Assembly (NCBI GenBank): GCA_963763325.1
Contig: CAVXOL010000018.1
Coordinates: 310,001-374,000, forward strand
Length of the DNA: 64,000 nt
Origin: JBBECJ01 sp963763325
GTDB taxonomy: Bacteria > Chloroflexota > Chloroflexia > Thermomicrobiales > CFX8
Direction of reading: 5' to 3'
Made by a program: the position numbers and the translations under genes. Position 1 is the first letter of the stretch, and every line of letters begins with the position of its first letter. Positions 43,076-54,220 of the stretch are shown here, one piece after another. The notes beneath the pieces are model-generated. The model saw nothing but the letters and a program-made list of their open reading frames with translations, did no database searches and was not told where the DNA came from.

Positions 43076-43525
43076 GCCCGGTCCAGTTTGCGTCGAAGGA
43101 GGTCTTCGGCAAGATAGCGTCGTGATTGACACTCACGTCAGATTCACCATGATCGTCCTTCATCGGGCGTAATCAAACGGATGTGTCGCTCGGACGATAC
43201 TCTCGTCACCCCAACGTCTCGGTGATTTCCGGGACGTCGAATGCTTCGTAGCCAATCTGGACGACCTCTCAACTGGTGATCCGTTGACTCCCGGGCAAAT
43301 TCGTCCAGATCGGCGCTGAGATCGTCTGAAGCCAGATTGTCGAGACATGACTGGCTCGCCTTCACGGTGTGCCCGTCCCGTTCCAGTGCAGGTACATAGA
43401 GCAGAGTATCGCGGACGCCTGCGACGAGTGGCGGCAGATTTGGTCACATTGGACTGCGGCCGAGCGTGGCTTTGACATTCGAGCAATTGCGGTGAGAATG
43501 GCGACGAGACAGGGAGGAGGATGCC
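43076..43525. other. decayed region between the PIN remnant and a peptidase gene
   Basis: No intact gene is seen. Minus-strand fragments with protein-like character occur: antitoxin-like YLAEDLLRRKLDRA near 43085-43130 and LLYVPALERDGHTVKASQSC near 43330-43430. They are interrupted by stops and frame changes. I take the stretch to be the ruin of one or two toxin-antitoxin-type small genes. The plus-strand peptidase promoter must lie at its right end. Confidence 0.4.
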
Positions 43526-44923
43526 ATGAGTCTTGAGGCGGTGTTGCGGAAGATTGACGAGCGGGCCGAGGAGCACGTTGCGGCGTTGCAGCGAGTGGTG
43601 CGGCAGCCGAGTATCTCGGCGCAGAACATCGGTGTCCGGGAATGCGCAGAGCTGCTGGTGTCGATGATGACTGAGCTGGGGATCGAGGCGCGGGTGATGG
43701 AGACGGCGGGGCGGCCAGTTGTCTTCGGTGAGATCCGGACGACCGTGGTCAATGCGCCAACGCTGGTGATCTACAACCACTACGATGTCCAGCCTCCGGA
43801 GCCGCTGGACGACTGGGAGTATCCGCCATTCGGGGCGGAGATTCATGACGGAATCATGTACGGGCGCGGGACGACAGACGCAAAGGGGAACCTGCTCTGT
43901 CACCTGATGGCGATTGATGCGTTCCGCGAGGCAGGTGTGCCGCTGCCATGCAACATCAAGCTGCTGTTCGACGGCGAGGAGGAGAGTGGGAGCCCGAGCT
44001 TGCCGGCGTTTGTGGATGCGAACACGGAGCTGCTGGCGGCTGACGCGGCGCTATCGTTCGATGGTGGGTTTGCGGCGGGGAACAAGCCTCGGATCAACTT
44101 CGGGTCGAGTGGGTTGTACTCCGTCGAGATCAGAGTCCAGGGTGCTGAGAAGGATCTTCACTCGGCGCGGGCGCGGCTGGTCCAGAACCCTGCCTGGCGG
44201 CTGATCTGGGCGCTGAACGAGCTGAAAGGTCCGGACGGACGGATCAACCTGCCGGGGTTCTACGACAAGATCCGGCCGGTTGGCGACGCCGAGCGGAAAA
44301 TGCTGGAAGCTGACGTCTGGGACGATGAGGCGCAGAAGCAGGACCTCGGCGTCACAGAGTTCATCGGCGGTGTGTCGGGAGTCGCTGCCCACGAGCAACT
44401 GCTTTTCACACCGACATGCAACATTAACGGCTTCGAAACTGGCTGGATGGGTGAGGGAAGTAAGACGGTCCTTCCAAGCCGCGCGGCGTGCCGCCTCGAC
44501 TTCCGGCTGGTCGCGGACCAGGACCCCGGTGATGTTGACGTAATGTTGCGGAAATTCCTCGATGAACACGGGTGTGCGGACTTCGAGATGGTTGGCCGGC
44601 GTGGCGGGATCGAGCCATCACGGACGGCGTTGGACACGCCGTTTGCCGACGTGATTGTGAATGCTGCGCGAGAGGTCTACGATCGGGAACCGACCGTCCA
44701 ACCGACGGGCGACGCGTCGGGGCGGCAGGGCGTCTGGCTGGGTGGAAAGCTGGGTGGGATTCCCGCAGCCGGGACCGGGGTCGGCCCTCCGGCATGGCGC
44801 GGACACGCTGCCAACGAGTTCATGACGTTGGAGCACTACCGCGATGGGATCAAGTACGCGGCAACCATCTGGCAGCGGTGGGCGGAGTCGGCCCTCACCC
44901 CCAATCCTGGGCGAGGAGAGTAG
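43526..44923 (+). CDS. M20 family peptidase, paralog 2
   Basis: A 465-residue intact metallopeptidase. Metal and catalytic motifs are VIYNHYDVQPPEPL, YGRGTTDAKGN, LLFDGEEESGSPSLP and the C-terminal RGHAANEF. The dimerisation domain is between residues 190 and 330. It shares EPTCTI/TPTCNING, GSKTVLP and DFRLV motifs with the frameshifted gene at 26671, so they are paralogs. ATG 43526 has AGGGAGGAGG 6 bases upstream. The stop codon lies inside the inverted repeat at 44890. Likely an exo- or dipeptidase. Confidence 0.92.
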   Translation: MSLEAVLRKIDERAEEHVAALQRVVRQPSISAQNIGVRECAELLVSMMTELGIEARVMETAGRPVVFGEIRTTVVNAPTLVIYNHYDVQPPEPLDDWEYPPFGAEIHDGIMYGRGTTDAKGNLLCHLMAIDAFREAGVPLPCNIKLLFDGEEESGSPSLPAFVDANTELLAADAALSFDGGFAAGNKPRINFGSSGLYSVEIRVQGAEKDLHSARARLVQNPAWRLIWALNELKGPDGRINLPGFYDKIRPVGDAERKMLEADVWDDEAQKQDLGVTEFIGGVSGVAAHEQLLFTPTCNINGFETGWMGEGSKTVLPSRAACRLDFRLVADQDPGDVDVMLRKFLDEHGCADFEMVGRRGGIEPSRTALDTPFADVIVNAAREVYDREPTVQPTGDASGRQGVWLGGKLGGIPAAGTGVGPPAWRGHAANEFMTLEHYRDGIKYAATIWQRWAESALTPNPGRGE

Positions 44924-44994
44924 GAACGAACGTTTACCAGATCGAGTCGGGAGCCCCTCGCCCAGTCCTGGGCGAGGGGTTGAGGGTGAGGGCC
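44890..44994. repeat. nested inverted repeat / terminator
   Basis: The outer arms GGCCCTCACCC (44890-44900) and GGGTGAGGGCC (44984-44994) match perfectly. The inner hairpin is CCCCTCGCCCAG / CTGGGCGAGGGG (44954-44979). The left arm is part of the M20 coding end. The GGCCCTCACCC block recurs before the terminator at 15534, so it is probably a dispersed repeat. Confidence 0.7.
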
Positions 44995-45007
44995 GAAGGG
45001 GGCTGTA

Positions 45008-45775
45008 ATGCCACAGCTAACAGGCAAGGTTGCGATCATTTCCGGCGGGGCGACGGGGATTGGCGCAGCGACGGCGCGGCGGTTCGTGATGGAGGGGGCG
45101 ACAGTCGCGATCCTGGATGTGAATGCGGCAGCGGGGCAGGCGCTGGTGCAGGAAATTGGGGGGAGCGGCGCGCAGGCGCGGTTCTACGACTGCGATGTGG
45201 GTAATGTCGATGGTGTCGCTGGCGCGGTGGATCAGGCTGCGGCTGACATGGGTGGCGTGGACATCGTGTTCGCCAACGCCGGTGTCGGGACGATTGTCGT
45301 TGGCGGGACGGTCGAGACGATCGATGTCGACCACTGGGAATTGGCCTTCGGCGTCAATGCGCGAGGGGTATACGCACTCTGCCGTGCAGCGATTCCTCAT
45401 CTGCGGGCGCGTGGTGGTGGATCGATTGTCATGACGTCGTCCAGCAGCGCGTTTATTGGAACGACCGGGAGGCCGACGCATGCGTACGCGGCGACGAAAG
45501 GGGCGCTGGTGTCGTTGACGCGTGCAATGGCGGTGTCCTATGGGCCGGAGAACATCCGTGTCAACGCGCTCGTGCCGGGGTTCGTGCGGACGCGACTGAC
45601 CGACGATGTCATGAGCGATCCAGCGCAGATGGAGGGAGCGTTGCGCGCAATTCCGCTGCGACGGGTCGCCGAGCCGGAGGAACTGGCGGCCTGCGCGCTG
45701 TTCCTGGCCAGCGATGAGGCGAGCTTCGTGACAGGAGCGACGCTGGTTGCGGACGGCGGCCAGACTGTGGCGTAG
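45008..45775 (+). CDS. short-chain dehydrogenase/reductase
   Basis: A 255-residue classical SDR. The cofactor motif is AIISGGATGIGAATARRFV, the adenine pocket residue is Asp in VAILDVN (NAD preference), and FANAGVG follows. The catalytic serine is in IVMTSSSSAF, Tyr and Lys in HAYAATKGALV, and the terminus is FVTGATLVADGGQTV. Substrate unknown. It begins right after the repeat at 44890. Confidence 0.92.
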   Translation: MPQLTGKVAIISGGATGIGAATARRFVMEGATVAILDVNAAAGQALVQEIGGSGAQARFYDCDVGNVDGVAGAVDQAAADMGGVDIVFANAGVGTIVVGGTVETIDVDHWELAFGVNARGVYALCRAAIPHLRARGGGSIVMTSSSSAFIGTTGRPTHAYAATKGALVSLTRAMAVSYGPENIRVNALVPGFVRTRLTDDVMSDPAQMEGALRAIPLRRVAEPEELAACALFLASDEASFVTGATLVADGGQTVA

Positions 45776-45938
45776 GCGTCGTATGTGGAAGGGCGAGTGC
45801 TCCTCGTAATTGAGTGTGACTGCCAGCGAGAGTCGGATGATGGCAGGCTTGGGGTGATCGACGCCCCGCTTCAGTGCAATGGTGTGATCAATATCGTTAG
45901 CCCGACTCGCTTCTAGACATCGAGTTCCTGGATAGACA

Positions 45939-48900
45939 ATGCCGTTCAACGATCCGCTTCCGCCTCCTGTTTCGACGTTTTCAGCGCCGCTGGCCGTGGT
46001 TGATACGCATGCGTTGCGGGCTGCGTTGCGGCTGGTGCTTGCCCCGGGTGACGCGGATGAGGTTGCCAGACGATTGCCAGATGGTGGCGATTCTGGCGAC
46101 CTTCGCGTTGTGGCGCGTGATGCCGTGGGCCGGGCGCGGATGGATCGTTGGCTGGACAGGCTGCCGTGGAGGCGAGACGAGCCTGACGAACGGATACTTG
46201 GTCCGGCGAGTGGGGTTGGGGCCGAAGCTGCGGTCGCGTTGGCGCTGGGGATTGGACTGCGGCTGGACGGCCGCGACCTCGCGGACGCGCTGGATGCGCG
46301 TGTCGAGCGGGTAGGTGAGTGGCTGGTTGGTGGTCGGCAGGCGCTCGACGAGACGATGCCTGATCCGTGCCGGAAGACGGCCTGGCTGGTTGGGCGCTAT
46401 GAGGACCGTTCGTTGGACCCGGACGAGCGGATCGAACTGCTTACACACCTGAACCGTTGTTCGGCCTGCCAGGGCGTTGTCGATCGGTCGCGGGTCATCG
46501 ATGCATCGATTGCCGGAGAGTTCTCCCGGCTGCGGGCGGAGATCGCCGATCGGCCGTTGGTGGGCGTTTCGCGGCTGGAGCGGACGCGCAGGAGCGCGCT
46601 GGCTGCCGGCGCGCTCCTGGTAGTCGCGATAGCGCTTGTGGTTGGCGGAGCGGCGTTCAGCCGGCTGGCAGGTGGGTCGAGCGATCCGGCGCCACTTGTG
46701 ACCGCTCAGACGCCAGCGGAATACACGGGCTGGCTTGTGACGGCTTTGCGCGATGGTTCGGTCCAGGCACGGCATCTGGCGTCCGGAGACATGCGACTGA
46801 TCTTCGACAGCGACGACCCGATAGGCGGCGTCAGCGCGGACGTGATGCTCTCACCGGGCGGGACGCGGCTGATGACCTATTACGGCGAGTATTCACAGTC
46901 GTCACGCAGCCGAGTCATCATCAACGCGCTGGATGGCAGTGAGGTTGGCCGGGTCGAGTGGGGTGGCGAGGATGTGATCTTCTACCCGACCGGCTGGATT
47001 GACGAGCGACGGATCCTGGTGCGGGTGTTCCCGATCTACCGGCAGGGTCAAACCGAGGAATCGTTTTCCGAACAGTTTGAACGCGAGAGCCGGTTGTTGA
47101 TCGTCGATATCGAGTCGGGTGAGCAGCGCGAGTTCCTGCGTGGGAGCATCGCCCACGGGGTGGCATCGCCAGATGGCCGGTACGTCGCGGTCGCGCGGGT
47201 TCGGGATCGCGACGCACTCGTCTCGGGTAGCAATATCTTCACGATCGAAATCTGGCCGATTGCGGACAACGGGTTGACAGAGTCAGTCGTGACCATTCCA
47301 GGCTGGGTTGCGAATGGCGCGACGATTGTCTGGGCAGGTGATGGCTCGCGGTTATTCATGACTCAGGTGACCGGCGAAGCGATCGAGGACGGCGCTGCAC
47401 AGGCTGAGCGCCGGACGATCCAGAACGCGGAGCCACACGCGCTGGTCGCGATTGGGCTGGATGGCGTGGTGACGGCGTTGACGGACGCCGGAGGTGACAG
47501 CGCCGTCTATCCGATCAGCGCGGCCGCGAACGGGTCGGCGGTCGTGTACCTGCGTGTCGAAGGCGCGAATGTCGTGCCGGCGGTGTCGTACTGGCGAGCG
47601 GGCGTCGATGGCAGCGCGCCGGAGCAGTTGAGCGGTGAGATTTCGGAAGCCTACGGAGGATCGGGCGTCGTCTGGTCTCCTGACGGCGCGACAGTACTGC
47701 TCAGCGAGGTGACGGTGCCGTACCTCGATCCGGAATCACCCGGATGGTCACGCTGGGGATCGTCGGCGACTGACGTGATCGCGATCGGCGCCGGAGGGAG
47801 AGCGGACGGTGCTGCTGACGACCTATTCGGTCGGCGACCGGTTGCTGGGATGGTTGCCGGATGAGGCGCTACCTGTACCTGGAAAAGCAGACGATCAGAC
47901 GATTTTCACGGCTCCGGAGGCCGTAGAAGGTGTGCCGGATTCGACGCGGCTGGACGAAGGGAGCGCGGCCAGTAAAGACGGGGCATTCCTGACGCTCGCC
48001 GACCTCGCAGTCGGGTCGCCCATGGTCTGGCAGACGGACAGCGACGACACCCAGCGGCTGCGCGGCTCAATCGAAGATGCGATCTGGCTGCCGGGGACGC
48101 GTGGGCTGCTGAGTGTGTCAGGGGGGCGTGAGGTGGGCCGGTCGGCCAGCCGACTGTCGGTTCTGGCGTCGACGAACCCGTATGCGCCACTGGCACTGGA
48201 GCCGATTCAGTTTGACCCGATCGAGATTGGGAACGATCGAGAACGCCGCTATGCCGCTCCGCAGGTATCGCCGGATGGGCTGAACTCGTCGTTCTTCGTC
48301 GTTGACCAGTTCCGGCGGTGTTGAGCTCTGGATCGCGAACGCGGGGGGTGGTGTCTCACGGGTGACGACCTGGAGACTGCCGGGGGACAGGATTGTCGAG
48401 CCGGAGCTGGTGGCTGGCTGGGTTGACGACCGGACGCTCGTGTTTGCCGAGCCGCTCGACTGGACGCGAGGGATGCCGGAAGCAGCAGCATTGCGACGGG
48501 TGACGGTTGCGGATGACGGCAGCGCGACAGTCGAGGACGTGATCGAACTGGTCGGACGCGGTGATGACAAGGGAATCGTGCTGTGTGAGCTGGCTTTCAG
48601 CATCAACGGCGTTGAGGTTGCCTGGCGGGTACGTCACTACACCGAGCGGACGGCAGATGATGGCCGCTTCGATACGGTCCATCTGGCGCCGGTGGACGAC
48701 CTGTCGCGGGATGTCGAGTTGACGAGAGGGTCGCCGGGCGACGGGCTGGCGTGGTCGGGGGATGGTCGGCTGCTGGTGGTTGGGATCAACCGGGAAGTGA
48801 TCGTTGCCGATCCGAAGGATCTGTCGATCGAGGTGATCTCCGGGGACCTGTCGGCGTCGCATCCGTTGTGGGTTGGTGAGGATGAGATCTGGTTCTCGGC

Positions 48901-48940
48901 GGGAGATGAGGAGCAGGTGATGCGGGTGCGAGTGCGGTAG
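45939..48940 (+). CDS. zinc-finger, single-TM, beta-propeller-like protein (frameshifted)
   Basis: About 1000 residues in three frames, with shifts near 47790 and 48302. The cytoplasmic N-terminal 215 residues include a zinc-binding anti-sigma-like motif, LLTHLNRCSACQGVVD. One membrane helix follows (LLVVAIALVVGGAAFSRL, about residue 225). The rest is an exported repeat region with WD/TolB-like strands, such as MLSPGGTRLMTYYG, GVASPDGRYVAVARV, VVWSPDGATVLLSE and LAWSGDGRLLVVG. The design suggests a membrane sensor whose N-terminus could hold a sigma factor, but no sigma gene is adjacent. Function not known. Confidence 0.65.
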
Positions 48941-49040
48941 CCCCCACTCACTCGCCGTGAGAACGAATCGTATCTCTACGCGGTTGCCAGAATCCGTCAT
49001 ACAATGCGCCCCTATTCGGCTAACAGCGAGGAGGGGCGAG

Positions 49041-50959
49041 ATGGACGGATGGCGTGAGCGGCCGGAGTCTGCGGCGGAACATGGGGTGCTGGTCGCCAGC
49101 GATGTGATGGTGGCGATGCGGGACGGGGTGCGGCTGGCAACCGACCTGTTCCTGCCGGCGCATGCAGGTGCAGCCCACGAGCGGGTCGACGGGCAGTTCC
49201 CGGTCATCCTGATCCGGACGCCGTACAACAAGCGCTCCGACATGTCGCGGCAACTTGGGGAGTACTTCGCGCGGCGCGGGTACGTAATGGCGATCCAGGA
49301 CTGCCGTGGGCGTTACAGCTCCGAAGGGACGTTCTACTTCCTGACGCAGGAAGCCGAGGACGGCTACGACGCGGTCGAGTGGTGCGGGACGCAGCCGTGG
49401 TCGGACGGCAAGGTCGGGATGATGGGAACGTCGTATCTCGGCTGGACGCAGATGGCTGCGGCAGTCATGAACCCGCCACACCTGTCGACGATGGTCATTA
49501 ATCAGGCGGGGGCGAACGCCTACTCGTCGTCGGTACGGCACAACGGCGCGATGGAGTTGCGCTTCCTGGCCTGGGCGTTCATGGAGGCGGGAACACCGCC
49601 GGTCGGGAACAACGACCCGGAACTGGCGGCGGCGCTTGGCAAAGTGTCGTCGTCGGACTGGTTGCGGAACCTGCCGTTGCGGCCGGGGCTATCGCCGCTG
49701 GCGCAGGTGCCGTCGATCGAGCGCTGGGCGTTGGACCTCTACACGCGGGGGGACTACGGCGAGTACTGGGAGCATCCGGGGTTCAACTTCGCGAAGTTCT
49801 GGGACCAGCACTCGGATATCCCGATGCTGCTGTGTGGGGCGTGGTACGACTCGTACACGCGGGCGACGATCGAGAACTTCGTCGGGTTGACCGAGCGCAA
49901 GCAGGGACCGGTCCATTTGCTGATGGGGCCGTGGACGCACGGCGGGCAGACGGTCGATCAGACATTCTCTGGTGATATCGAGTACGGGCCGACGGCGTCG
50001 GTAGCGGGGAACCTGGCAAAAAACTTCGATCATCTGCACCTGCACTGGTTCGACCACTGGCTGAAGGGGATCGACAACGGAGTCGATCGCGAGGACCCGG
50101 TGCGGTACTTCGTGATGGGGACCGGCGACGGGACACGTTCTCGCGAGGGACGGCTGTTCCGAGGCGGCGAGTGGAAATCGGCGAAGGAGTTCCCGCTGCC
50201 GGAGACGGTCGAGACGGCCCTGTATCTACAACCGAACGGTGGGCTGAGCCGCGAGAAGGCGGGACGTGCGGGAGGCCAACACATCATTCCGCTACGATCC
50301 GGACAACCCGGTCCCGACGATCGGTGGGAACATCTCGTCGCTGTCGGACTTTTACCCGGTGCCGGACGAGATCGCGGCGCGGCTGCCGAACGAGATGCGC
50401 TGGGGGTCGATTGTGACGGTCGGCGGGCAGGACCAGCGGACGACGCCGAAGACGCTCGGAGCGGAGCCACCGTACCTGCCGCTGGCAGCGCGTGACGATG
50501 TTGTGGTCTTTCAGACGCCGCCGCTGGCCAAGGACATCGAGGTCGTCGGGCCGATCTCGGCGACGCTGTACGTGTCGTCGTCTGCGCCGGATACGGACTT
50601 CACGGTCAAGATCGTCGATGTCTTCCCGCCGTCGCGGGACTTCCCGCATGGGCTACGCGGTGAACATCTCCGACTCGATCTTCCGCTGCCGCTATCGCAA
50701 CGACTTCGCGAAGCCGGAGATGATGAAGCCGGGCGAGGTCTACGAGATCACGATCCCGATGTACGGGACGGGTGCGGTGTTCGGGAAGGGACATCGGATC
50801 CGGGTCGACATCTCGTCGAGCAACTTCCCGCGCTTCGACACGAACCCGAACACCGGCGAGCCGATTGGGCGGCATCACCGGACGCATGTGGCGGACAACA
50901 CGATCCACCACGACGCAGTGCGGGCGTCGAAGGTGGTGTTGCCGGTGACACGTTCATAG
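49041..50959 (+). CDS. S15/CocE-type alpha/beta hydrolase (frameshifted)
   Basis: An X-Pro dipeptidyl-peptidase (S15)/CocE-NonD-like hydrolase of about 638 residues. It begins with VMVAMRDGVRLATDLFLPAH and continues GYVMAIQDCRGRYSSEGTFY. The nucleophile serine is in GMMGTSYLGWTQMA, the aspartate is near MLLCGAWYDSYT, and the histidine is in MGPWTHGGQTVD. The C-terminal jelly-roll domain spans two more frames, with PPLAKDIEVVGPISATLYVS and GKGHRIRVDISSSNFPRFD. The shifts are near 50268 and 50640. ATG 49041 has GAGGAGG upstream. The substrate may be a peptide, an acyl ester or a beta-lactam precursor. Confidence 0.85.
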
Positions 50960-50969
50960 GAATCCATGG

Positions 50970-50999
50970 ATGCGGGGGAGGCGGAGGCGTCTCCCGCAT
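50970..50999 (+). terminator. terminator after the S15-type hydrolase gene
   Basis: ATGCGGGGGAG / CTCCCGCAT form a stem with an inner GC/GC hairpin, followed by TTTT. Confidence 0.8.
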
Positions 51000-51761
51000 T
51001 TTCGGAAAAGCGACAGGCGCGTAGGGACGGGTGGGGCCGTGAATGGCCAGGTGAGTCATCAGGCAGACGCTGAGCGATGTCAGCGGCGGCGCGAGTGCCG
51101 TGGATTTCACGTTCGCAAGGGCAGGATCCTGCCGGGGAATGAGTGCTGCTGCGAACATGCAGCTTATCAGCCTAATGTGTTGACCCAGACAACTTCGGCC
51201 TAGCACGTTCCAGCCAGTTGCGATGCGATTGCCGCAGCCTGAGCACCAGATGTCTAATGTGCGGTTAAGCACAGGACCACGCGTCCGCGTGTGCCGATGA
51301 TCTGAGGCGGCCTCGCTGGGATGACCGTTGCGCATCTCCGTCATCGTGTCGGTATCGACTACAAATTAGTGGAGGCGCGCGACCGGTTGGGTGGGTGGAT
51401 CCTCTCTGCCGCATGTCTCCTGACCGAGCCAAAACAGCAGGAATCCGGCGTGTTGAGGGGAATCCCAACCGCTGGCGTCCAACTTGCGAGGCTCTTTCTG
51501 GGGCCACATTCGAGCGACGGTCAGTTCAGACCGCATCAGTTGTCACCGTGCGCAGGTAGTGATAGTGAATGTGGTGCCCCAATCTGTCATCCCAATGGCG
51601 TCGACGTGGGACGCGGAATCGACGACACGGTATCCGCGACGAATTGAAGGCCCGGCGCGACACGACGTTGGCTGGAATTCAGCCCGTCTGATCCCTCCAC
51701 CACGACTCCGCTCAGGTTGCCACGAGACGGTACAGCACGTTCTACGGACAGGAGAGCGTGC
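51000..51761. other. long stretch with no supported gene
   Basis: I see no ORF with recognisable protein character on either strand. Plus-strand frame 51321-51647 is open, but its composition is not protein-like. The stretch leads into the ATG at 51762 of the SRPBCC locus, whose GGAGAG ribosome site is at 51751. Confidence 0.5.
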
Positions 51762-52843
51762 ATGAACGCTACGAGCAGCGGTCCTTCACCGACAGACCCG
51801 GTCTATTATGGCAACGTGCCGGACGACCGGATTCTGGATCCACGTGATCAATGCCGGAGATGGCAACAGACGCTGGCAGCCGGTCGAAGTGGCGGCAGCG
51901 GGAGTGCCATCAACTGACCGGGTTGATCGAGGCTTAGACAACACCGAAGATCTGTCAGGGTCTTAGTTGGTTGAGCATTGGTCTGGGGGTGGCCCAGTTA
52001 CTCGCACCCGGCGCTGTCAACCGCATGATCGGCGTGCAGGACACCGATCGGAGCCGGGCGATTCAGCGGCTCGTCGGTATACGCGAAATTGGCGCCGGCA
52101 TCGGCATTCTGTCGAGCGAGCGCCCGGTGCCGTGGCTGTGGAGCCGCGTTGCCGGGGATATGATGGACATCACCCTGCTGGCCGCCGCGATGAATTCGGA
52201 CGATAACGATACCGATCGCGTCGCTGGCGCGATTGCTGCCGTGTTCGGCATCAGTGCGCTCGACTATCTCACCAGCGACCGTTTTACTCGCTACTCGGAT
52301 CTGACCCAGAACAGTCCATTTGCCGAGACCCCCGAGGTCCGCAAATACATCACCGTCAACCGTCCGGTCGAGGAGGTCTACAATTTCTGGCACGACTTCC
52401 GGAATCTGCCGCGCTTCATGCCCTATCTCGAATCGGTCGAAATGACAGGCGCCCGCAGTTCGTACTGGGTCGCGAAGGCACCGTTTGGCAGGACGATCGA
52501 GTGGGACGCCGAGACGACGCTCGATTCGCACAACGAAGAAATCGCGTGGCGCTCGTTGCCGGGTGATGACATCGAGAACGCCGGTACCGTCCGCTTCATT
52601 CCAGCCCCTGGCAACCGTGGCACTGAGGTCCACGTTGACATGACCTACTCGATTCCGGGCGGCACCGTCGTCGCCAGGCTCGCGAAGCTCTTCCCCGAGA
52701 ACCCGATCGCGAGGTCTACGACGATCTGCGCGCCTTCAAGCAGGTGATGGAGGTCGGTGAGGTCGTCCTTTCGGAGGCGGTGGCCGGTGGCAGTCGCATC
52801 AAGCAGCACCCCGCCCCAGCCTCCCGAGCGAAGCCACGCATAG
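51762..52843 (+). pseudogene. SRPBCC (polyketide cyclase/dehydrase-type) protein, frameshifted
   Basis: ATG 51762 follows GGAGAG. The best-preserved part, 51974-52720, has two N-terminal hydrophobic segments (GLGVAQLLAPGAVNRMIGV, LVGIREIGAGIGILSSE). An SRPBCC domain follows, with VRKYITVNRPVEEVYNFWHD, FRNLPRFMPYLESVEMTG and TIEWDAETTLDSHNEEIAWR. It ends in EVYDDLRAFKQVMEVGEVVL in another frame. Shifts occur at the start, near 52708 and near 52817. Such proteins are common next to stress and dehydrogenase genes. If the shifts are sequencing errors this is a normal gene of about 360 residues. Confidence 0.65.
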
Positions 52844-52891
52844 CGCCGTTCTACCGTATCGATCCGTCTGCCCGGAGGGAGTACCGTTGCA

Positions 52892-54100
52892 GTGAAAGCG
52901 AATCTCTGGCTCAGCAAGAACAACGTCCAGGTCGAGAACGTTCCCGATCCGAAGATCCTCAATTCGCGCGACGCGATCGTCAAGATCAGCTCGACCGCGA
53001 TCTGCGGCTCGGATCTGCACCTGTTCAACGGATACATTCCCACCGATGATGAAGGGCGACATCCTCGGCCACGAATTCATGGGCGAGGTCGTCGAGGTCG
53101 GCCCGAGCGTCAAGAACCTCAAGGTCGGCGACCGCGTCGTCGTGCCGTTCCCGATCGCCTGCGGCGATTGCTTGCGCCTGCAAGCGCGGGCTGTACTCGC
53201 TCTGCGAGAACTCCAATCCCGAACGCCTGGATGGCCGAGAAGATGTGGGGCCATTCGCCGGCCGGCATCTTCGGCTACTCGCACCTGACTGGCGGCTACG
53301 CCGGCGGGCAGGCGGAGTACGCCCGCGTGCCGTTCGCGGACGTCGGGCCGCATCAAGGTGCCGGACGGACTGACCGACGAGCAGGTGCTCTTCCTCTCCG
53401 ACATCTTCCCGACCGGCTACATGGGCGCGGAGATGTGCGACATCAAGCCAGGCGACGTGATCGCGGTCTGGGGCTGCGGGCCGGTCGGGCCAGTTCGCGA
53501 TCAAGAGCGCCTTCCTGCTCGGCGCCGAGCGGGTGATCGCGATCGATCGCTTCGCCTACCGGCTGACGCATGGCGCGCGACGAAGGCCGGCGCGGAGACG
53601 ATCAATTACGAACGAGGTCAGACGTCCTCGAAGCGCTGAAGGAGATGACCGGCGGGCGCGGACCGGACGCCTGCATCGACGCGGTCGGGATGGAAGCGCA
53701 CGCGCCACGGCGTCGATGTACGCCTACGACCGGACCAAGCAGATGATGCGCATGGAGACCGACCGGCCGATCGCACTGCGCGAGGCGATCATGGCCTGCC
53801 GGAACGGCGGCATCGTCTCGGTGATCGGCGTCTACGGCGGCTTCATCGACAAGTTCCCGATGGGCGTCGGTCGATGAACCGCTCGCTCACGATCAAGAGC
53901 GGGCCAGGCGCCACGTGCAGCGCTACATGAAGCCGCTGCTCGAGCGCATCAAGAACGGCGAGATCGACCCGAGCTTCGTCGATCACCCACCGACTGCGCG
54001 CTGGACGAGGCTCCGGAGGGCTACGAGATCTTCCTGCGACAAGCAGGACGAGTGCGTGAAGATCGTCCTCAAGCCCTACCAGGACTCCTACCACGCCTGA
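52892..54100 (+). pseudogene. zinc alcohol dehydrogenase (formaldehyde-dehydrogenase-like), many frameshifts
   Basis: The frames join into a full MDR-type dehydrogenase of about 395 residues, like glutathione-independent formaldehyde dehydrogenase. Parts in order are STAICGSDLHLFNGYI, DILGHEFMGEVVEVGPSVKN, CGDC, the Cys-rich structural zinc loop, GYMGAEMCDIKPGD, VIAVWGCGPVG, RNGGIVSVIGVYGGFIDKFP, and EIDPSFV with a C-terminal IVLKPYQDSYHA. At least fifteen shifts occur, about one per 60-100 bases, nearly all an extra base (for example 53045, 53221, 53351, 53490, 53981, 54034). GTG 52892 has GGAGGGAG upstream. The protein is otherwise unmutated, which argues for sequencing error. Confidence 0.75.
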
Positions 54101-54220
54101 CGGCGAGAACACGGTGGCGTACGGGTCGGAATGTGCAATGAGTCCCATGATAGGATCTGGATGACGGCACTTCAACTGCGGGGAGAGGCTGCTCCAGCAT
54201 TCAACCCAGACGGCAGAGGG

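Noticed and set aside
43160..43903. 247-codon minus-strand frame
   Set aside because: Mostly the shadow of the M20 peptidase, with Arg/His/Pro-rich sequence typical of a reverse frame of a GC-rich gene.
44930..44942. SOS-like GAAC-GAAC-GTTT
   Set aside because: One arm mismatched, and it lies between the arms of an inverted repeat without promoter boxes.
51321..51647. 108-codon plus-strand frame
   Set aside because: It has no ribosome site or family resemblance and is probably chance.
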